The translations under genes were made by a program, and so were the position numbers. DNA of 43,313 bases, from contig NZ_QXIY01000026.1 of assembly GCF_003570995.1 (NCBI RefSeq), positions 1 through 43,313 on the forward strand, read 5' to 3'. Below are positions 1 to 7,800 of this stretch, one piece after another. Numbering within the stretch: position 1 is the stretch's first letter; each line of letters begins with the position of its first letter. The notes beneath the pieces are model-generated. The model ran no database searches. It was not told the DNA's origin and saw only the letters and a list, made by a program, of their open reading frames with translations. The stretch comes from Candidatus Cryosericum septentrionale. GTDB lineage: Bacteria; Caldisericota; Caldisericia; Cryosericales; Cryosericaceae.

Positions 1-424
1 GCATGGCATCTGTGAACCGCATGAGGGTGTTGTCCGCCCAGCCGCCGTAGTAGCCTGCGACGAGGCCGACCACTGCGCCTAAAAGCGTGGACGTCATAGC
101 CGAGAGGAATCCGATGAACAGAGAGATGCGCCCTCCGAAGAACATACGGGCAAGCACGTCACGACCATAGTCGTCTGTACCCATGGGGTGTGCATGAGAA
201 GCAGGATTGAAGAGTCCATTTAGACCCTCGATCTGAGTATTTGGATCGATGCGCCAGATGAGGGGACCAACGAACACGAACAGCAGGATGAAAATTAGCA
301 TGAACGCACCGACCATGGCCAACTTGTGACGGGTCAGACGGTGAAACACCATGCCAACGTAGGTGTAGTCCTCAGAGGACTTCTTCTGGCCCTTCTTCTT
401 AGCTTCGATAGCTTTTTCCGCCAT
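1..424 (-). CDS. ABC transporter permease, OppC/DppC-like (partial, N-terminal part)
   Basis: N-terminal 141 codons of an inner-membrane permease of the peptide/nickel ABC family (OppC type); the rest lies beyond the left edge. A lysine-rich cytoplasmic start is followed by a hydrophobic segment at about residues 43-60. Then comes the family's signature periplasmic stretch with HPMGTDDYGRDVLARM and GGRISLFIGF, and the start of the transmembrane domain with GLVAGYYGGWADN. The start is the ATG at 424, chosen because AGGAGG sits 6 nt upstream and overlaps the stop of the upstream permease gene, which implies translational coupling. It should form a heterodimeric channel with that permease. The solute is unknown; oligopeptides are the default for the family. 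Confidence 0.9.
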   Translation of the reverse strand, partial: MAEKAIEAKKKGQKKSSEDYTYVGMVFHRLTRHKLAMVGAFMLIFILLFVFVGPLIWRIDPNTQIEGLNGLFNPASHAHPMGTDDYGRDVLARMFFGGRISLFIGFLSAMTSTLLGAVVGLVAGYYGGWADNTLMRFTDAM

Positions 425-433
425 GATGTCCTC

Positions 434-1420
434 CTAACTGTACTTGATACGCGGGTCAACCCACGCGTACACGATATCTGCCACCAGGTTGAACGCGATG
501 ACTAACACACTGGAGAGCATAAGGCCAATCATGGCCGTAGGATAGTCAGCCTTGGTTTCAGCCTGGATGATAAGGCTGCCCATTCCGGGAATGTTGAAGA
601 TCGTCTCCGTAATGGCTGCGCCTCCGACAATGCCAGGTACCGACAATGCTATCAACGTCACAATCGGGATCATTGCGTTGCGCAGAGCATGCTTGTAGAT
701 GACGGAACGCTCAGGTACACCCTTGGCACGGGCCGTACGGATATAGTCCTGGCGAATGACCTCGAGCATGGAGGACCGCATGTAACGCGCATAACCACCC
801 AGCGAGAAGAAGGCCAGAACGATGACGGGCATCACAAGATACTGCGCCCGGTCCCCAAACTTCGCCCAGAACGGAGCTTCCTCCAGTCCCGGCGTGATGA
901 TCCCGCCCGCAGGCAGCAGCGGCATCCCGCTGGGTCGTTTCAGGACGACGCTGAAGAACATCATCATGAGCAGTCCAAACCAGAACGTCGGCATGGACAT
1001 GCCCAGAAAGCTGATGACCGTGACGACGTAGTCCGTCACGGAGTACTGCTTCACAGCAGAAATGATACCAATTGGAAGAGCAATGGCAATAGACACCAGG
1101 AATTCGATCCCCATGAGCCGCACGGTCACAGGCAACGCTCTGGAGATGACGTCACGAGCCGTTGAGCCAGGGTACAGGAGAGAGGGCCCCCAGTCCCCAC
1201 GAATGACGCCGCTGAACCACTTGAAGAACCTCAGGTACCAGGGAAGGTCGAACCCCCAGGCATGTTTCAGGCGCTGGATGTCGGCCTTCTTGATTCGCGG
1301 GTTCTCGATCAGAGCCGCGAATGGATTTGGCACGAGGGAGAAGATCCCAAACGACACGATCATGACGATCAGGATAAGCGGGATCATGCCCAGAACACGC
1401 CGGATTATGTAATCTCTCAT
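434..1420 (-). CDS. ABC transporter permease, OppB/DppB-like
   Basis: Complete 328-residue inner-membrane permease of the peptide/nickel ABC importer family. It opens with the typical RRVLGMIPLILIV membrane helix and has about six hydrophobic segments. The inner-membrane coupling (EAA) loop reads DYIRTARAKGVPERSVIYKHALRNAMIPI, the most conserved part of OppB proteins, here split around residue 230. The protein ends in VDPRIKYS, a standard OppB ending. It precedes the OppC-like gene with a 9-nt gap, so the two permeases are co-transcribed. An AAAGGAG lies about 12 nt before the ATG. No ATPase gene is visible; it may lie beyond the left edge. Confidence 0.95.
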   Translation of the reverse strand: MRDYIIRRVLGMIPLILIVMIVSFGIFSLVPNPFAALIENPRIKKADIQRLKHAWGFDLPWYLRFFKWFSGVIRGDWGPSLLYPGSTARDVISRALPVTVRLMGIEFLVSIAIALPIGIISAVKQYSVTDYVVTVISFLGMSMPTFWFGLLMMMFFSVVLKRPSGMPLLPAGGIITPGLEEAPFWAKFGDRAQYLVMPVIVLAFFSLGGYARYMRSSMLEVIRQDYIRTARAKGVPERSVIYKHALRNAMIPIVTLIALSVPGIVGGAAITETIFNIPGMGSLIIQAETKADYPTAMIGLMLSSVLVIAFNLVADIVYAWVDPRIKYS

Positions 1421-1447
1421 GTTGGCGAAGACTCCTTTCGGCAGTCC

Positions 1448-1473
1448 CCCACGCCTCTCTGTAGAGGCATGGG
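1448..1473 (-). other. Intergenic stem-loop between binding-protein remnant and permease
   Basis: An 11-bp stem (CCCAYGCCTCT pairing with AGAGGCRTGGG, one G-T pair) closes a 4-nt loop. No T-run follows in the direction of transcription, so it is not a standard intrinsic terminator. In many binding-protein transporters a hairpin in this position stabilises the 5' binding-protein mRNA or limits read-through to the permeases. That role is inferred from position. Confidence 0.6.
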
Positions 1474-1499
1474 AGCGGATGAATCGAAACTACAGGTCC

Positions 1500-1910
1500 T
1501 CAGACTCCATAGTCGAAGTATCGATAGATCTGGTCATCGTACCCATTCCCACCAATACCAGTACTGGATGTTTCAGTTGTTGTAGACAGTGGCGGAGAAG
1601 AAGTGGTCGTAGCTCTTGAGGCCCTTGCGAACTTCGTCGGGATAGACGAGCTGCTCAAGATACGTGCACGGAGGGTCCTCGCCCCAGATGTCTTGGAGGT
1701 GAACATGGACTGAATCAGGGTGACTCTACGTTCACGGAAGGTGGCGCCCTGCGAATACGGGATCTTCAGGACCGCTGGTGTACCATCGGGAAGGGTGCGC
1801 GGGGTCTTGTCGACCCTCCACTTCCAGCTGGCAGCGCATGCAGTAGCAACGGGGGCAAGCACCGCAGCCACGAGGACAACTGCCAAAACCAGACATAGAA
1901 CTCTCTTCAT
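1500..1910 (-). pseudogene. Decayed extracellular solute-binding protein (family 5, OppA-like)
   Basis: Starts at an ATG (1910) with AGGAAGGAG upstream and encodes a clear signal peptide (MKRVLCLVLAVVL... to ATACA). It then jumps at once into sequence typical of the C-terminal half of SBP_bac_5 proteins (TLPDGTPAVLKIPYSQG, then FRERRVTLIQSMF). Family members are about 500-650 residues, so most of the gene is missing. Homologous-looking sequence then continues in another frame (WGEDPPCTYLEQLVYPDE, KGLKSYDHFFSATVYNN), meets an in-frame TGA at 1573-1575, continues as NIQYWYWWEW, and returns to the first frame for the last residues YDDQIYRYFDYGV. The first frame stays open throughout, so a nonsense 136-residue product could still be made. 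I read this as a binding-protein gene broken by a large internal deletion, two frameshifts and a stop. Assembly error is the main alternative. Confidence 0.65.
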
Positions 1911-1999
1911 CGCATGCTCCTTCCTAGAATGAGTGCAGAACATAAAGAACTCTTTTCGCATGCTCCGCGGTACGACACACATCCCTACGATATGACCGT

Positions 2000-2233
2000 T
2001 TATCTGCAGGCTGTAGCTCTATATCCAGACCCAGCGTCAGAGAAATCGAAGTAGGACAATCGCCCAACGTCACTGTCCGCCGAGCCGACTAGGTATTTAC
2101 CCATCGTGATGTTATACCACGGTCGGCTGAGAGTGTCAATTGAACAACCTTCGAGACCTGTGGGCACGGGCTCCAGGAACAACGCAGTGCAGAATGCGGC
2201 CGCTGCCAGTCCAAATCCAAGAACTGCGCTCAT
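2000..2233 (-). CDS. Hypothetical small membrane or exported protein
   Basis: A 77-codon frame beginning at the ATG at 2233, 10 nt after the yggS stop. It has one N-terminal hydrophobic segment (AVLGFGLAAAAFCTALFL) and a polar tail rich in Gly, Ser and Asp. I recognise no family; it is not the YggT or SepF protein that often follows yggS. The only purine-rich stretch upstream (AGGTG) is about 14 nt away, so translation is uncertain. It could be non-coding DNA between the division cluster and the transporter, or the remnant of a longer gene. Confidence 0.3.
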   Translation of the reverse strand: MSAVLGFGLAAAAFCTALFLEPVPTGLEGCSIDTLSRPWYNITMGKYLVGSADSDVGRLSYFDFSDAGSGYRATACR

Positions 2234-2243
2234 GAACAATTGG

Positions 2244-2948
2244 TTACACCTGAGAAGGTGAACGGGGTCCAAAAATGCCCGTACCAACACGTATCATGTT
2301 AGAGCCGTGTTCGATCGCCAGTTCAAAGTCGTCGGACGTTCCCATGGACAACAATGTGACACGTGATGAACCCAGGTCGCTGGCGAGTTCGTGAAACAGC
2401 ACGCTGACAGATTGATATATTGTCGCCCGTATTTGCATTGTTGCTTGTAGAGGAACTACTACCATTAGTCCGGAGATCTCATATAGCCAAGGAGCATCGG
2501 CGGCGGCAAGCTCACGAATCTGAGGCATAGTCAGCCCACCCTTCTGCGATTCTTCACCGGCATTCACCTCCAGCAAGAACGTACACGCCCTCTGTGCCCC
2601 GCGATCCTGCGTACCGTGCAGACGTTCGAGGAGTTCTGGGCCTGCCGAATCGACCGCGTCGAACACTCGAAGGATGGCGTTGTACTTGTTCGACTGGAGT
2701 CGACCGATGTACCGGACAGTCACCCCGCGACTCTCGCACAGAGCGAAGACGTCCTTGCGAATGGCTTCTTGCAGGTAGTTCTCACCGATTTCAGTCGCCC
2801 CTGCATCAATGGCTTCCAGAATCCGGGGAAGAGGCTGATTCTTCGTCACGCAGACAATATGCGGTTCGCCGGGCTGACCAGCCGCCCGGCGATACGACAA
2901 ACAGGCTCGCTCGCGGATTTCCGCGAGCCGCTCAGCTATCGAGCCCAC
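2244..2948 (-). CDS. yggS: YggS/PLPBP family pyridoxal-phosphate homeostasis protein
   Basis: 234-residue cytosolic protein of the YggS (PROSC/YlmE) family, a single-domain TIM-barrel related to alanine racemase. It binds PLP and buffers the vitamin B6 pool without known enzymatic activity. The PLP lysine is K36 in VTKNQ. Family motifs follow: IGENYLQE, YIGRLQSNK (the usual His-Leu is Arg-Leu here), LLEVNAGEESQKGG, SGLM, and the phosphate-binding end SMGTSDDFELAIEHGS with IRVGTGIFG. It starts 8 nt after ftsZ, which matches the ylm position after ftsZ in Gram-positive-type bacteria, so it is almost certainly translated from the division transcript. Confidence 0.95.
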   Translation of the reverse strand: MGSIAERLAEIRERACLSYRRAAGQPGEPHIVCVTKNQPLPRILEAIDAGATEIGENYLQEAIRKDVFALCESRGVTVRYIGRLQSNKYNAILRVFDAVDSAGPELLERLHGTQDRGAQRACTFLLEVNAGEESQKGGLTMPQIRELAAADAPWLYEISGLMVVVPLQATMQIRATIYQSVSVLFHELASDLGSSRVTLLSMGTSDDFELAIEHGSNMIRVGTGIFGPRSPSQV

Positions 2949-2956
2949 ATTCGGCG

Positions 2957-4066
2957 CTAGAAGCCGCGAGGCGGCCCCTTGCGCAGTATGGCGGGGAGCT
3001 CGACTTCCTCGACCTTGAATTCCTTGAGAATCTTCTTCTCCTGCTCCGCTTCGGTCTTCTGAGGCTGCATCCCGGACGCCACCACCGTGATACGAATCTC
3101 ATCGTTGGCCTCGCCAGACTCACCCAGTACTTCGTCGAAAGGATCGGCCAGACCGAAGATGATCTTGGCATCCTTTGATGCGCTCGACTGGATGGCCGTC
3201 GAGATGATATCCATCTCTTCCATGGAAATCTCGTGGCCAATGACGTTGTAGATAAGTCCGGTGGCGCCCTGCATCGAATACTCGAGAAGCTCGTAGTTGG
3301 TGGCGGCTCTGATGGCCTTTTCCGCACGTTCGTCACCCTTGCCGGTTCCCATGCCTATCCAGATACTGCCGTCCGCTCCACTGGGAAGCTCTCCAGAAGG
3401 AGTCGATGTCAGGACGTTTTTGAGATCGGCAAAATCGAGGTTGATGATGCCGGGTGTCCGGATGAGCTCGGTAATGCCCTGGACCGCCTTCTTCAGGACC
3501 TCATCCGCTTTGCGGAATGCATTGCTGATGGTAATCTTCCCTTCCTCCAGCTTGAACAATCGCTGGTTTGGAATGACGACCAATCCATCAACACTGTCAC
3601 GAAGCTCCTTGATACCATCCGATGCGACCTTGGATCGCTGAGGGCCCTCAAAGTTGAACGGCTTGGTAACAATTGCAATGGTGAGGATGCCCAGTTCACG
3701 AGCCACTTTCGCCAGGACGGGAGAACCGCCCGTACCCGTGCCTCCGCCCATGCCGGCAGTTATGAACAGGAGAGAGGAGCCGGTAATTGCTTCTTTGAGC
3801 ATCTCCCTGCTCTCTTCTGCTGCTTTTCTCCCGACCTCAGGGTCGGCGCCCGCGCCCATCCCTCGAGTAGTCTTTGCCCCAATCTGAATCTTGCTTTCTG
3901 CCCGACTGTATCGCAGAACCTGCGTGTCGGTGTTGACGCTCACGAAATCGACGCCGGAAGGAAAATCCCCCACCATCCGATTAACGGCATTGCCACCCCC
4001 ACCGCCCACGCCGATCACCCTGATGCTTACATTCGAGCTTCCCCAGGGATCCAGTCGATCATCCAT
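2957..4066 (-). CDS. ftsZ: Cell division GTPase FtsZ
   Basis: 369-residue tubulin homologue that polymerises with GTP into the cytokinetic Z-ring. Visible motifs: GVGGGGGNAVNRM near residue 20, the tubulin signature GGGTGTG at 107-113 (followed by GSPVLA where most FtsZ have AAPVVA), and the T7 loop NLDFADLKNVL that completes the active site of the next subunit. The C-terminal linker is short and charged and ends in a conserved tail-like peptide VELPAILRKG, the docking site for FtsA and other partners. GGAGGG precedes the ATG. The gene follows ftsA with a 28-nt gap, the usual order. Confidence 0.98.
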   Translation of the reverse strand: MDDRLDPWGSSNVSIRVIGVGGGGGNAVNRMVGDFPSGVDFVSVNTDTQVLRYSRAESKIQIGAKTTRGMGAGADPEVGRKAAEESREMLKEAITGSSLLFITAGMGGGTGTGGSPVLAKVARELGILTIAIVTKPFNFEGPQRSKVASDGIKELRDSVDGLVVIPNQRLFKLEEGKITISNAFRKADEVLKKAVQGITELIRTPGIINLDFADLKNVLTSTPSGELPSGADGSIWIGMGTGKGDERAEKAIRAATNYELLEYSMQGATGLIYNVIGHEISMEEMDIISTAIQSSASKDAKIIFGLADPFDEVLGESGEANDEIRITVVASGMQPQKTEAEQEKKILKEFKVEEVELPAILRKGPPRGF

Positions 4067-4094
4067 TGTGGATTTCCCTCCCCGTCAGTTTGTC

Positions 4095-5330
4095 TTAGTC
4101 GAACAGGTCAAGGCCCTTGAACAGGCCGCTCAGGCCTTTGAATGCGCGCTTCTTCTTCTGAACTCCGGCACCATCGCTGTGGATGCCGAGTTCGAGCAAC
4201 CCGACTGAAGTCGAGAAGCTGGGATTCTTGAACGAGCTGAAAACAACGTCGTCGACTGTCGGCTGTCCCACTCGGGCTCGAAGTCCGCTGATCTCAGAGA
4301 ACTTGTCCGTGATGTGAGACGCCATGGCCGTCCCTCCAGTCAAGACGAGGCCGGCCGGAAGCATGTTGTTGTAGCTGGAGTGCACCAGTTCCAGCTTCAC
4401 GGCTTCAGCTATTTCTTCAATGCGAGACGTCACGACATCGCTGATATATGACTTCGTTGTCGCAAGAACACCATCACCCGATGCTGTCGAATAACTCACC
4501 TGGCTGTCCTGGAAGTCCTTTCCCCTGCTCGCATCCACCGAACCGTACGCCACCTTGAGCTCTTCAGCAACATTCAGGCTTGTCTTCAACATCATAGCAA
4601 GATCCATCGTCACATGGCGGCCACCTATGGGCAGAACGGCAACATAGCTGAGACTGCCTCCTGTGAAGACAGCTAGGTCTGTCGTGTCTCCTCCGATGTC
4701 GACACATGCGACACCAATTTCCTTCTCTTCTGATGAGAGGACGGCATTAGCTGAAGCCAGACCTTCGAGCACAAGCCTGTCCACCTTGAGACCGGACTCT
4801 GTCACACAGCGACGAAGATTGTCCAGAATCGTCGACTGTCCGGTGACGATGAACGCCTCGAACTCAAGACGGATACCCGACATTCTCAACGGGTCCTTGA
4901 TGCCTTCCTGACCATCCACGAGGTACTGGCGCGGGATCACATGGATAATCTCCTGATTTGGTCCCAGCAGGACAGCCCTGGCAGACTCCCACACGCGATC
5001 CACATCGTCCTTCTGTATCTCGCGCCCCGGCCGGGATATTGCCACAAGGCCACGGTTCACCAATCCAGTGATATGAGTACCGCCGACGTTTACGATCACC
5101 GACGAGACGGAGTAGCTGCTCATCCGTTCTGCCTCGTCGCGTGCCGTCTGGATAGCCTGCGTCACACCTTCCATGTCGACGACCACTCCACGCTTCAAGC
5201 TGCTGCACGGAGCCGTACCGACCCCAAGAATAGAGTCGAGGCTGTCTCCTGTCGCCGAAGCTATCAACATCTTGACACGGGTACTTCCAATATCAAGTAC
5301 GCTGACGATTCTTTCCTGGCCAGCCATCAT
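4095..5330 (-). CDS. ftsA: Cell division protein FtsA
   Basis: 411-residue actin-like ATPase that tethers FtsZ filaments to the membrane and recruits late division proteins. Phosphate-1 motif DIGSTRVK is near residue 17, phosphate-2 DIGGDTTDLAVF near 215, and the adenosine motif LTGGTA near 335. The last residues (GLSGLFKGLDLF) form an amphipathic membrane-targeting helix after a basic linker. There are two adjacent ATGs (5330 and 5327). The first overlaps the stop of the preceding DUF1290 gene as ATGA, but AGGAGG lies only 1 nt before it and 4 nt before the second, so the second may be the one used. Confidence 0.97.
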   Translation of the reverse strand: MMAGQERIVSVLDIGSTRVKMLIASATGDSLDSILGVGTAPCSSLKRGVVVDMEGVTQAIQTARDEAERMSSYSVSSVIVNVGGTHITGLVNRGLVAISRPGREIQKDDVDRVWESARAVLLGPNQEIIHVIPRQYLVDGQEGIKDPLRMSGIRLEFEAFIVTGQSTILDNLRRCVTESGLKVDRLVLEGLASANAVLSSEEKEIGVACVDIGGDTTDLAVFTGGSLSYVAVLPIGGRHVTMDLAMMLKTSLNVAEELKVAYGSVDASRGKDFQDSQVSYSTASGDGVLATTKSYISDVVTSRIEEIAEAVKLELVHSSYNNMLPAGLVLTGGTAMASHITDKFSEISGLRARVGQPTVDDVVFSSFKNPSFSTSVGLLELGIHSDGAGVQKKKRAFKGLSGLFKGLDLFD

Positions 5331-5668
5331 GCCTCCTTCTTCAAGAGAACGCGCCGGATGATTGCGATATTCTGGTACATTCTGCTTCCAAACACAACAA
5401 CTGCCGCAAGGTAAAGATCGATGCCCAGCTGATCACCGAGATACCCCAGCAGCGCTGCAACAAGACTGTTGATTAGGAAACCCGAAAAGAATACTGTCGC
5501 GTCGAAGGTGTCCTTCAGATAACCCTTGATGCCGCCGAGAATGGAATCCATACCAGCTAGAAGGGCCAACCCCACGTATTTGGAATAGACGGCGGGGATG
5601 TGCACGGGACGAAGAATCCCGATGACGATACCAAGTACGAGTCCGCACACCGTTACGAAGCCAACCAT
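5327..5668 (-). CDS. sbp: Small basic membrane protein, DUF1290 family (Sbp)
   Basis: 113-residue protein of the small basic protein family first noted beside ftsA/ftsZ in Bacillus and Streptomyces; its molecular function is not established. Three or four hydrophobic segments span most of the sequence, with the conserved core AGMDSILGGIKGYL, the FFSGFLINSLVAALLGYLGDQLG stretch (split around residue 75) and YLAAVVVFGSRMYQN. It ends KKEA. I start it at the ATG at 5668 rather than an in-frame GTG at 5695, because GGGGAGGA lies between the two and the family starts with its first membrane helix. It sits between DUF881 and ftsA and overlaps ftsA by 4 nt. Confidence 0.9.
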   Translation of the reverse strand: MVGFVTVCGLVLGIVIGILRPVHIPAVYSKYVGLALLAGMDSILGGIKGYLKDTFDATVFFSGFLINSLVAALLGYLGDQLGIDLYLAAVVVFGSRMYQNIAIIRRVLLKKEA

Positions 5669-5687
5669 AGATATCCGTCTTCCTCCC

Positions 5688-6359
5688 CTAGTCACTGATT
5701 CTAAGCAGGTTGACTTTTTGAACTATAGCACCAATGCGCCTCAGGTTCAACAAGTCAAGCACGCCTCCAGGAATCTGCAGCCCCTTGGCCATATTCTCTG
5801 TATCGCCGATCGCGTCTATGACCAGAGGCATCTGCGTCACCTTTCCACCCACGCGAACGTTGAGACCCGCCCTGTATACGGAACTCGAGTCAGTCAGGTG
5901 TATGCCATTCAACGATATGACTTCGGCTCCCGATGCCCAGAGATCATTCAGAAGGAGGAGCAGATCCTCATCGGCCAGCATGGATGGCGAGACCCCTGAT
6001 GATTGCTCTCGTATCGTAATCCGGATGCCAGGACCCGCGAGTGGGACGGTGCCGGTTCGCTGTCTCAACACGGTGGCTTCGTGCTGCAACTGACTCACTT
6101 GCGCGGCCGTGTCATCAGAAGAACGAAGGTACTGCGTGACTTTCTGCGACACGTCGGTCTCCTCGACGAGGAGGTCCTGTTTGCGCTGCTGGAGGTCTTT
6201 GATGACACGAATAAGATCCTTTGGGTCCTCATTCTGATAGGTCTGCTTCATCTCGCGGACGACGCGTGCCTGCCCGGGGAGCAAGAACCCAACGAAGAAA
6301 CTGATGAGAGCAAAAATCAGCGCTGTCGACTGCCATGGCGACCGCCAAGTCCGCTTCAT
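5688..6359 (-). CDS. DUF881 family protein (second copy), division-cluster membrane protein
   Basis: 223-residue DUF881 protein. One N-terminal membrane helix (TALIFALISFFVGFLL) is followed by a predicted coiled coil at about residues 35-95 (DLIRVIKDLQQRKQDLLVEE and onward). The conserved extracytoplasmic domain contains LAGPGIRITI, LLLLLNDLWASGAEVISLNG, the LTD..SVYRAGLNVRVGG segment, PLVIDAIGD, and GGVLDLLNLRRI near the end. DUF881 proteins cluster with DUF1290 and ftsA/ftsZ in Gram-positive bacteria, where a division role is suspected but unproven. It overlaps the upstream DUF881 copy by 4 nt and is only about 40% similar to it by eye, so the pair is an old duplication. Confidence 0.92.
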   Translation of the reverse strand: MKRTWRSPWQSTALIFALISFFVGFLLPGQARVVREMKQTYQNEDPKDLIRVIKDLQQRKQDLLVEETDVSQKVTQYLRSSDDTAAQVSQLQHEATVLRQRTGTVPLAGPGIRITIREQSSGVSPSMLADEDLLLLLNDLWASGAEVISLNGIHLTDSSSVYRAGLNVRVGGKVTQMPLVIDAIGDTENMAKGLQIPGGVLDLLNLRRIGAIVQKVNLLRISD

Positions 6360-7090
6360 TTCGCACTCACTGCGTACTTGAACGCAGCATTGTCTAGCGA
6401 CGCCGGGACAGTCACAGACGTTTTCTTCTCAAGTGAGCACGTAATCTCAAACTGATCGCGGTACATCTCCAGCACCCGGAAGAAAACGTCTTGAGAAATG
6501 CTGTCGGCGAGCATCTCGGGGTTCCCCAGAGCAGTGATAACGTACGGTGGCGACATCCTGCTCGAATTCACGAGGATGATGGGGCCAGCACAAACGATAG
6601 GGCTGTTTCCAAGAACGCGCTGGTCGTTGACGGCAATCGCCGTGGCGCCATATCTCCGCATGAGATTCACGATGCTACGGAGGTAACCGTCGTGGATGAC
6701 GAAGTAGTTCGGATCATCGGAGAGTGTCGGCGTACGCGAACTATCGCTCAATGTTACGACGACACCAGGACCTGTCGCCTCTGCAAGCCCCGCTTTTCCT
6801 CTCAGCTCTCCCAGCTGCTGCGTCAGAACGCGCACCTCGTCGCTCGTGGCAGCACCCTTGCTCTCAAGCTCTGCCAGCTGTCCCCGAAGATCGACAATCT
6901 GCTGAGCGGCAGCATTATTCTCATTTTCGAGTCCCTTCATGATTTCGACCAACTCGACATTCTGGGCAGGAACGACGTAGGCCTTGTTCGCTGTAGGCTC
7001 GAACTGGACAGCCAGAAGGTATCCGAATCCGACAACCATGACAAACAGCGCGGCGAGGAAAACGCCCCCGTTTCTTCCACGTGTGATCAT
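6356..7090 (-). CDS. DUF881 family protein (first copy), division-cluster membrane protein
   Basis: 244-residue DUF881 protein. An N-terminal membrane helix (VFLAALFVMVVGFGYLLAV) leads into a coiled coil (about residues 45-95, with LVEIMKGLENEN and LTQQLGEL) and then the DUF881 domain. Hallmarks are ATGPGVVVTLSD, YFVIHDGYLRSIVNLMRRYG, the AIAVNDQRVLGNSPIVCAG segment, YVITALGNPEML, and a C-terminal region with YRDQFEITCSLE. It overlaps ftsQ upstream and the second DUF881 gene downstream by 4 nt each, so the three should be made together. No enzyme motif is visible. The topology fits an envelope scaffold at the division site, which is inference. Confidence 0.92.
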   Translation of the reverse strand: MITRGRNGGVFLAALFVMVVGFGYLLAVQFEPTANKAYVVPAQNVELVEIMKGLENENNAAAQQIVDLRGQLAELESKGAATSDEVRVLTQQLGELRGKAGLAEATGPGVVVTLSDSSRTPTLSDDPNYFVIHDGYLRSIVNLMRRYGATAIAVNDQRVLGNSPIVCAGPIILVNSSRMSPPYVITALGNPEMLADSISQDVFFRVLEMYRDQFEITCSLEKKTSVTVPASLDNAAFKYAVSAK

Positions 7091-7761
7091 GGGGCCCCCG
7101 GAATGACGGCCTGGCCGTCGAACCGCAGGTCGATGGTTACTTTCTTCCCCTTGAATGCAGGCATCCCAAGAACCGCAATCCCCCGTTCGATCTTTGAAGC
7201 ACCGTTCGCGCTGTCACCAAAGATAAGCGTCTTACCGTCTTTCAACCGTACGGAAAGTCCCATCGACGAGGACAGTGACATGCCCATGATTGCCAGCTGG
7301 TCCCGATGCTGCATCAACTGGCAGCACAGCGGCGCGTACTCGAGTGAGGCGGACAGAAAAGCCGGGGGTGCAGATGGGAATCCGCTTACGTCAACCACAT
7401 TCCAGGACTTCGATGCCTTTGTTATGGTGTAGGCTGTCCCCGTCTGCAGGAACACGGCAGCCAGCTTCCTCCCCTGCCTGATCACCACGTCGGGGTCAGT
7501 AATGTCCACACCGACAGTCGCATTCCAAGGTCGCTCTCGCTTGATCGTCACGTCAGAAACGGGGAGTCCCTCCAGCCTGTCGATGACCGAAGCCCTGTTG
7601 AGGAGTATGAGAAGACCCTGAGACCGACTACGCCAGACCTGGTCCACGACTGGAGCTTCCCAGGAGTCTGCATGTACGAGTACGCGAGCGGCCGGTACCG
7701 TGAACCAGTAGACCACCAATACAGCCAAAGCGACCAGACCCATCCGCCACAGTAGCTTCAT
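7087..7761 (-). CDS. ftsQ: FtsQ/DivIB-type cell division protein
   Basis: 224-residue bitopic membrane protein. A short cytoplasmic end and one helix (LWRMGLVALAVLVVYWFTV) are followed by an extracytoplasmic region. The POTRA-like start is recognisable as GLPVSDVTIKRERPWNATVG with VDITDPDVVIRQGRK, and the C-terminal beta strand KVTIDLRFDGQAVI matches the FtsQ ending. FtsQ/DivIB with FtsL and FtsB/DivIC forms the complex that activates FtsW/FtsI. Identification rests on topology, this weak motif match and the position directly after murB, the standard FtsQ locus. No strong ribosome-binding site is seen before the ATG. Confidence 0.75.
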   Translation of the reverse strand: MKLLWRMGLVALAVLVVYWFTVPAARVLVHADSWEAPVVDQVWRSRSQGLLILLNRASVIDRLEGLPVSDVTIKRERPWNATVGVDITDPDVVIRQGRKLAAVFLQTGTAYTITKASKSWNVVDVSGFPSAPPAFLSASLEYAPLCCQLMQHRDQLAIMGMSLSSSMGLSVRLKDGKTLIFGDSANGASKIERGIAVLGMPAFKGKKVTIDLRFDGQAVIPGAP

Positions 7762-7800
7762 GAACGGAGGAACTCATCTTTGATGCCCACGCGCTGCCTC

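Noticed and set aside
1573-1575. Reading the in-frame TGA of the binding-protein remnant as a recoded tryptophan
   Set aside because: TGA acts as the stop of many genes here (for example in the ATGA overlaps), and the same gene also needs two frameshifts, so decay or sequence error is simpler.
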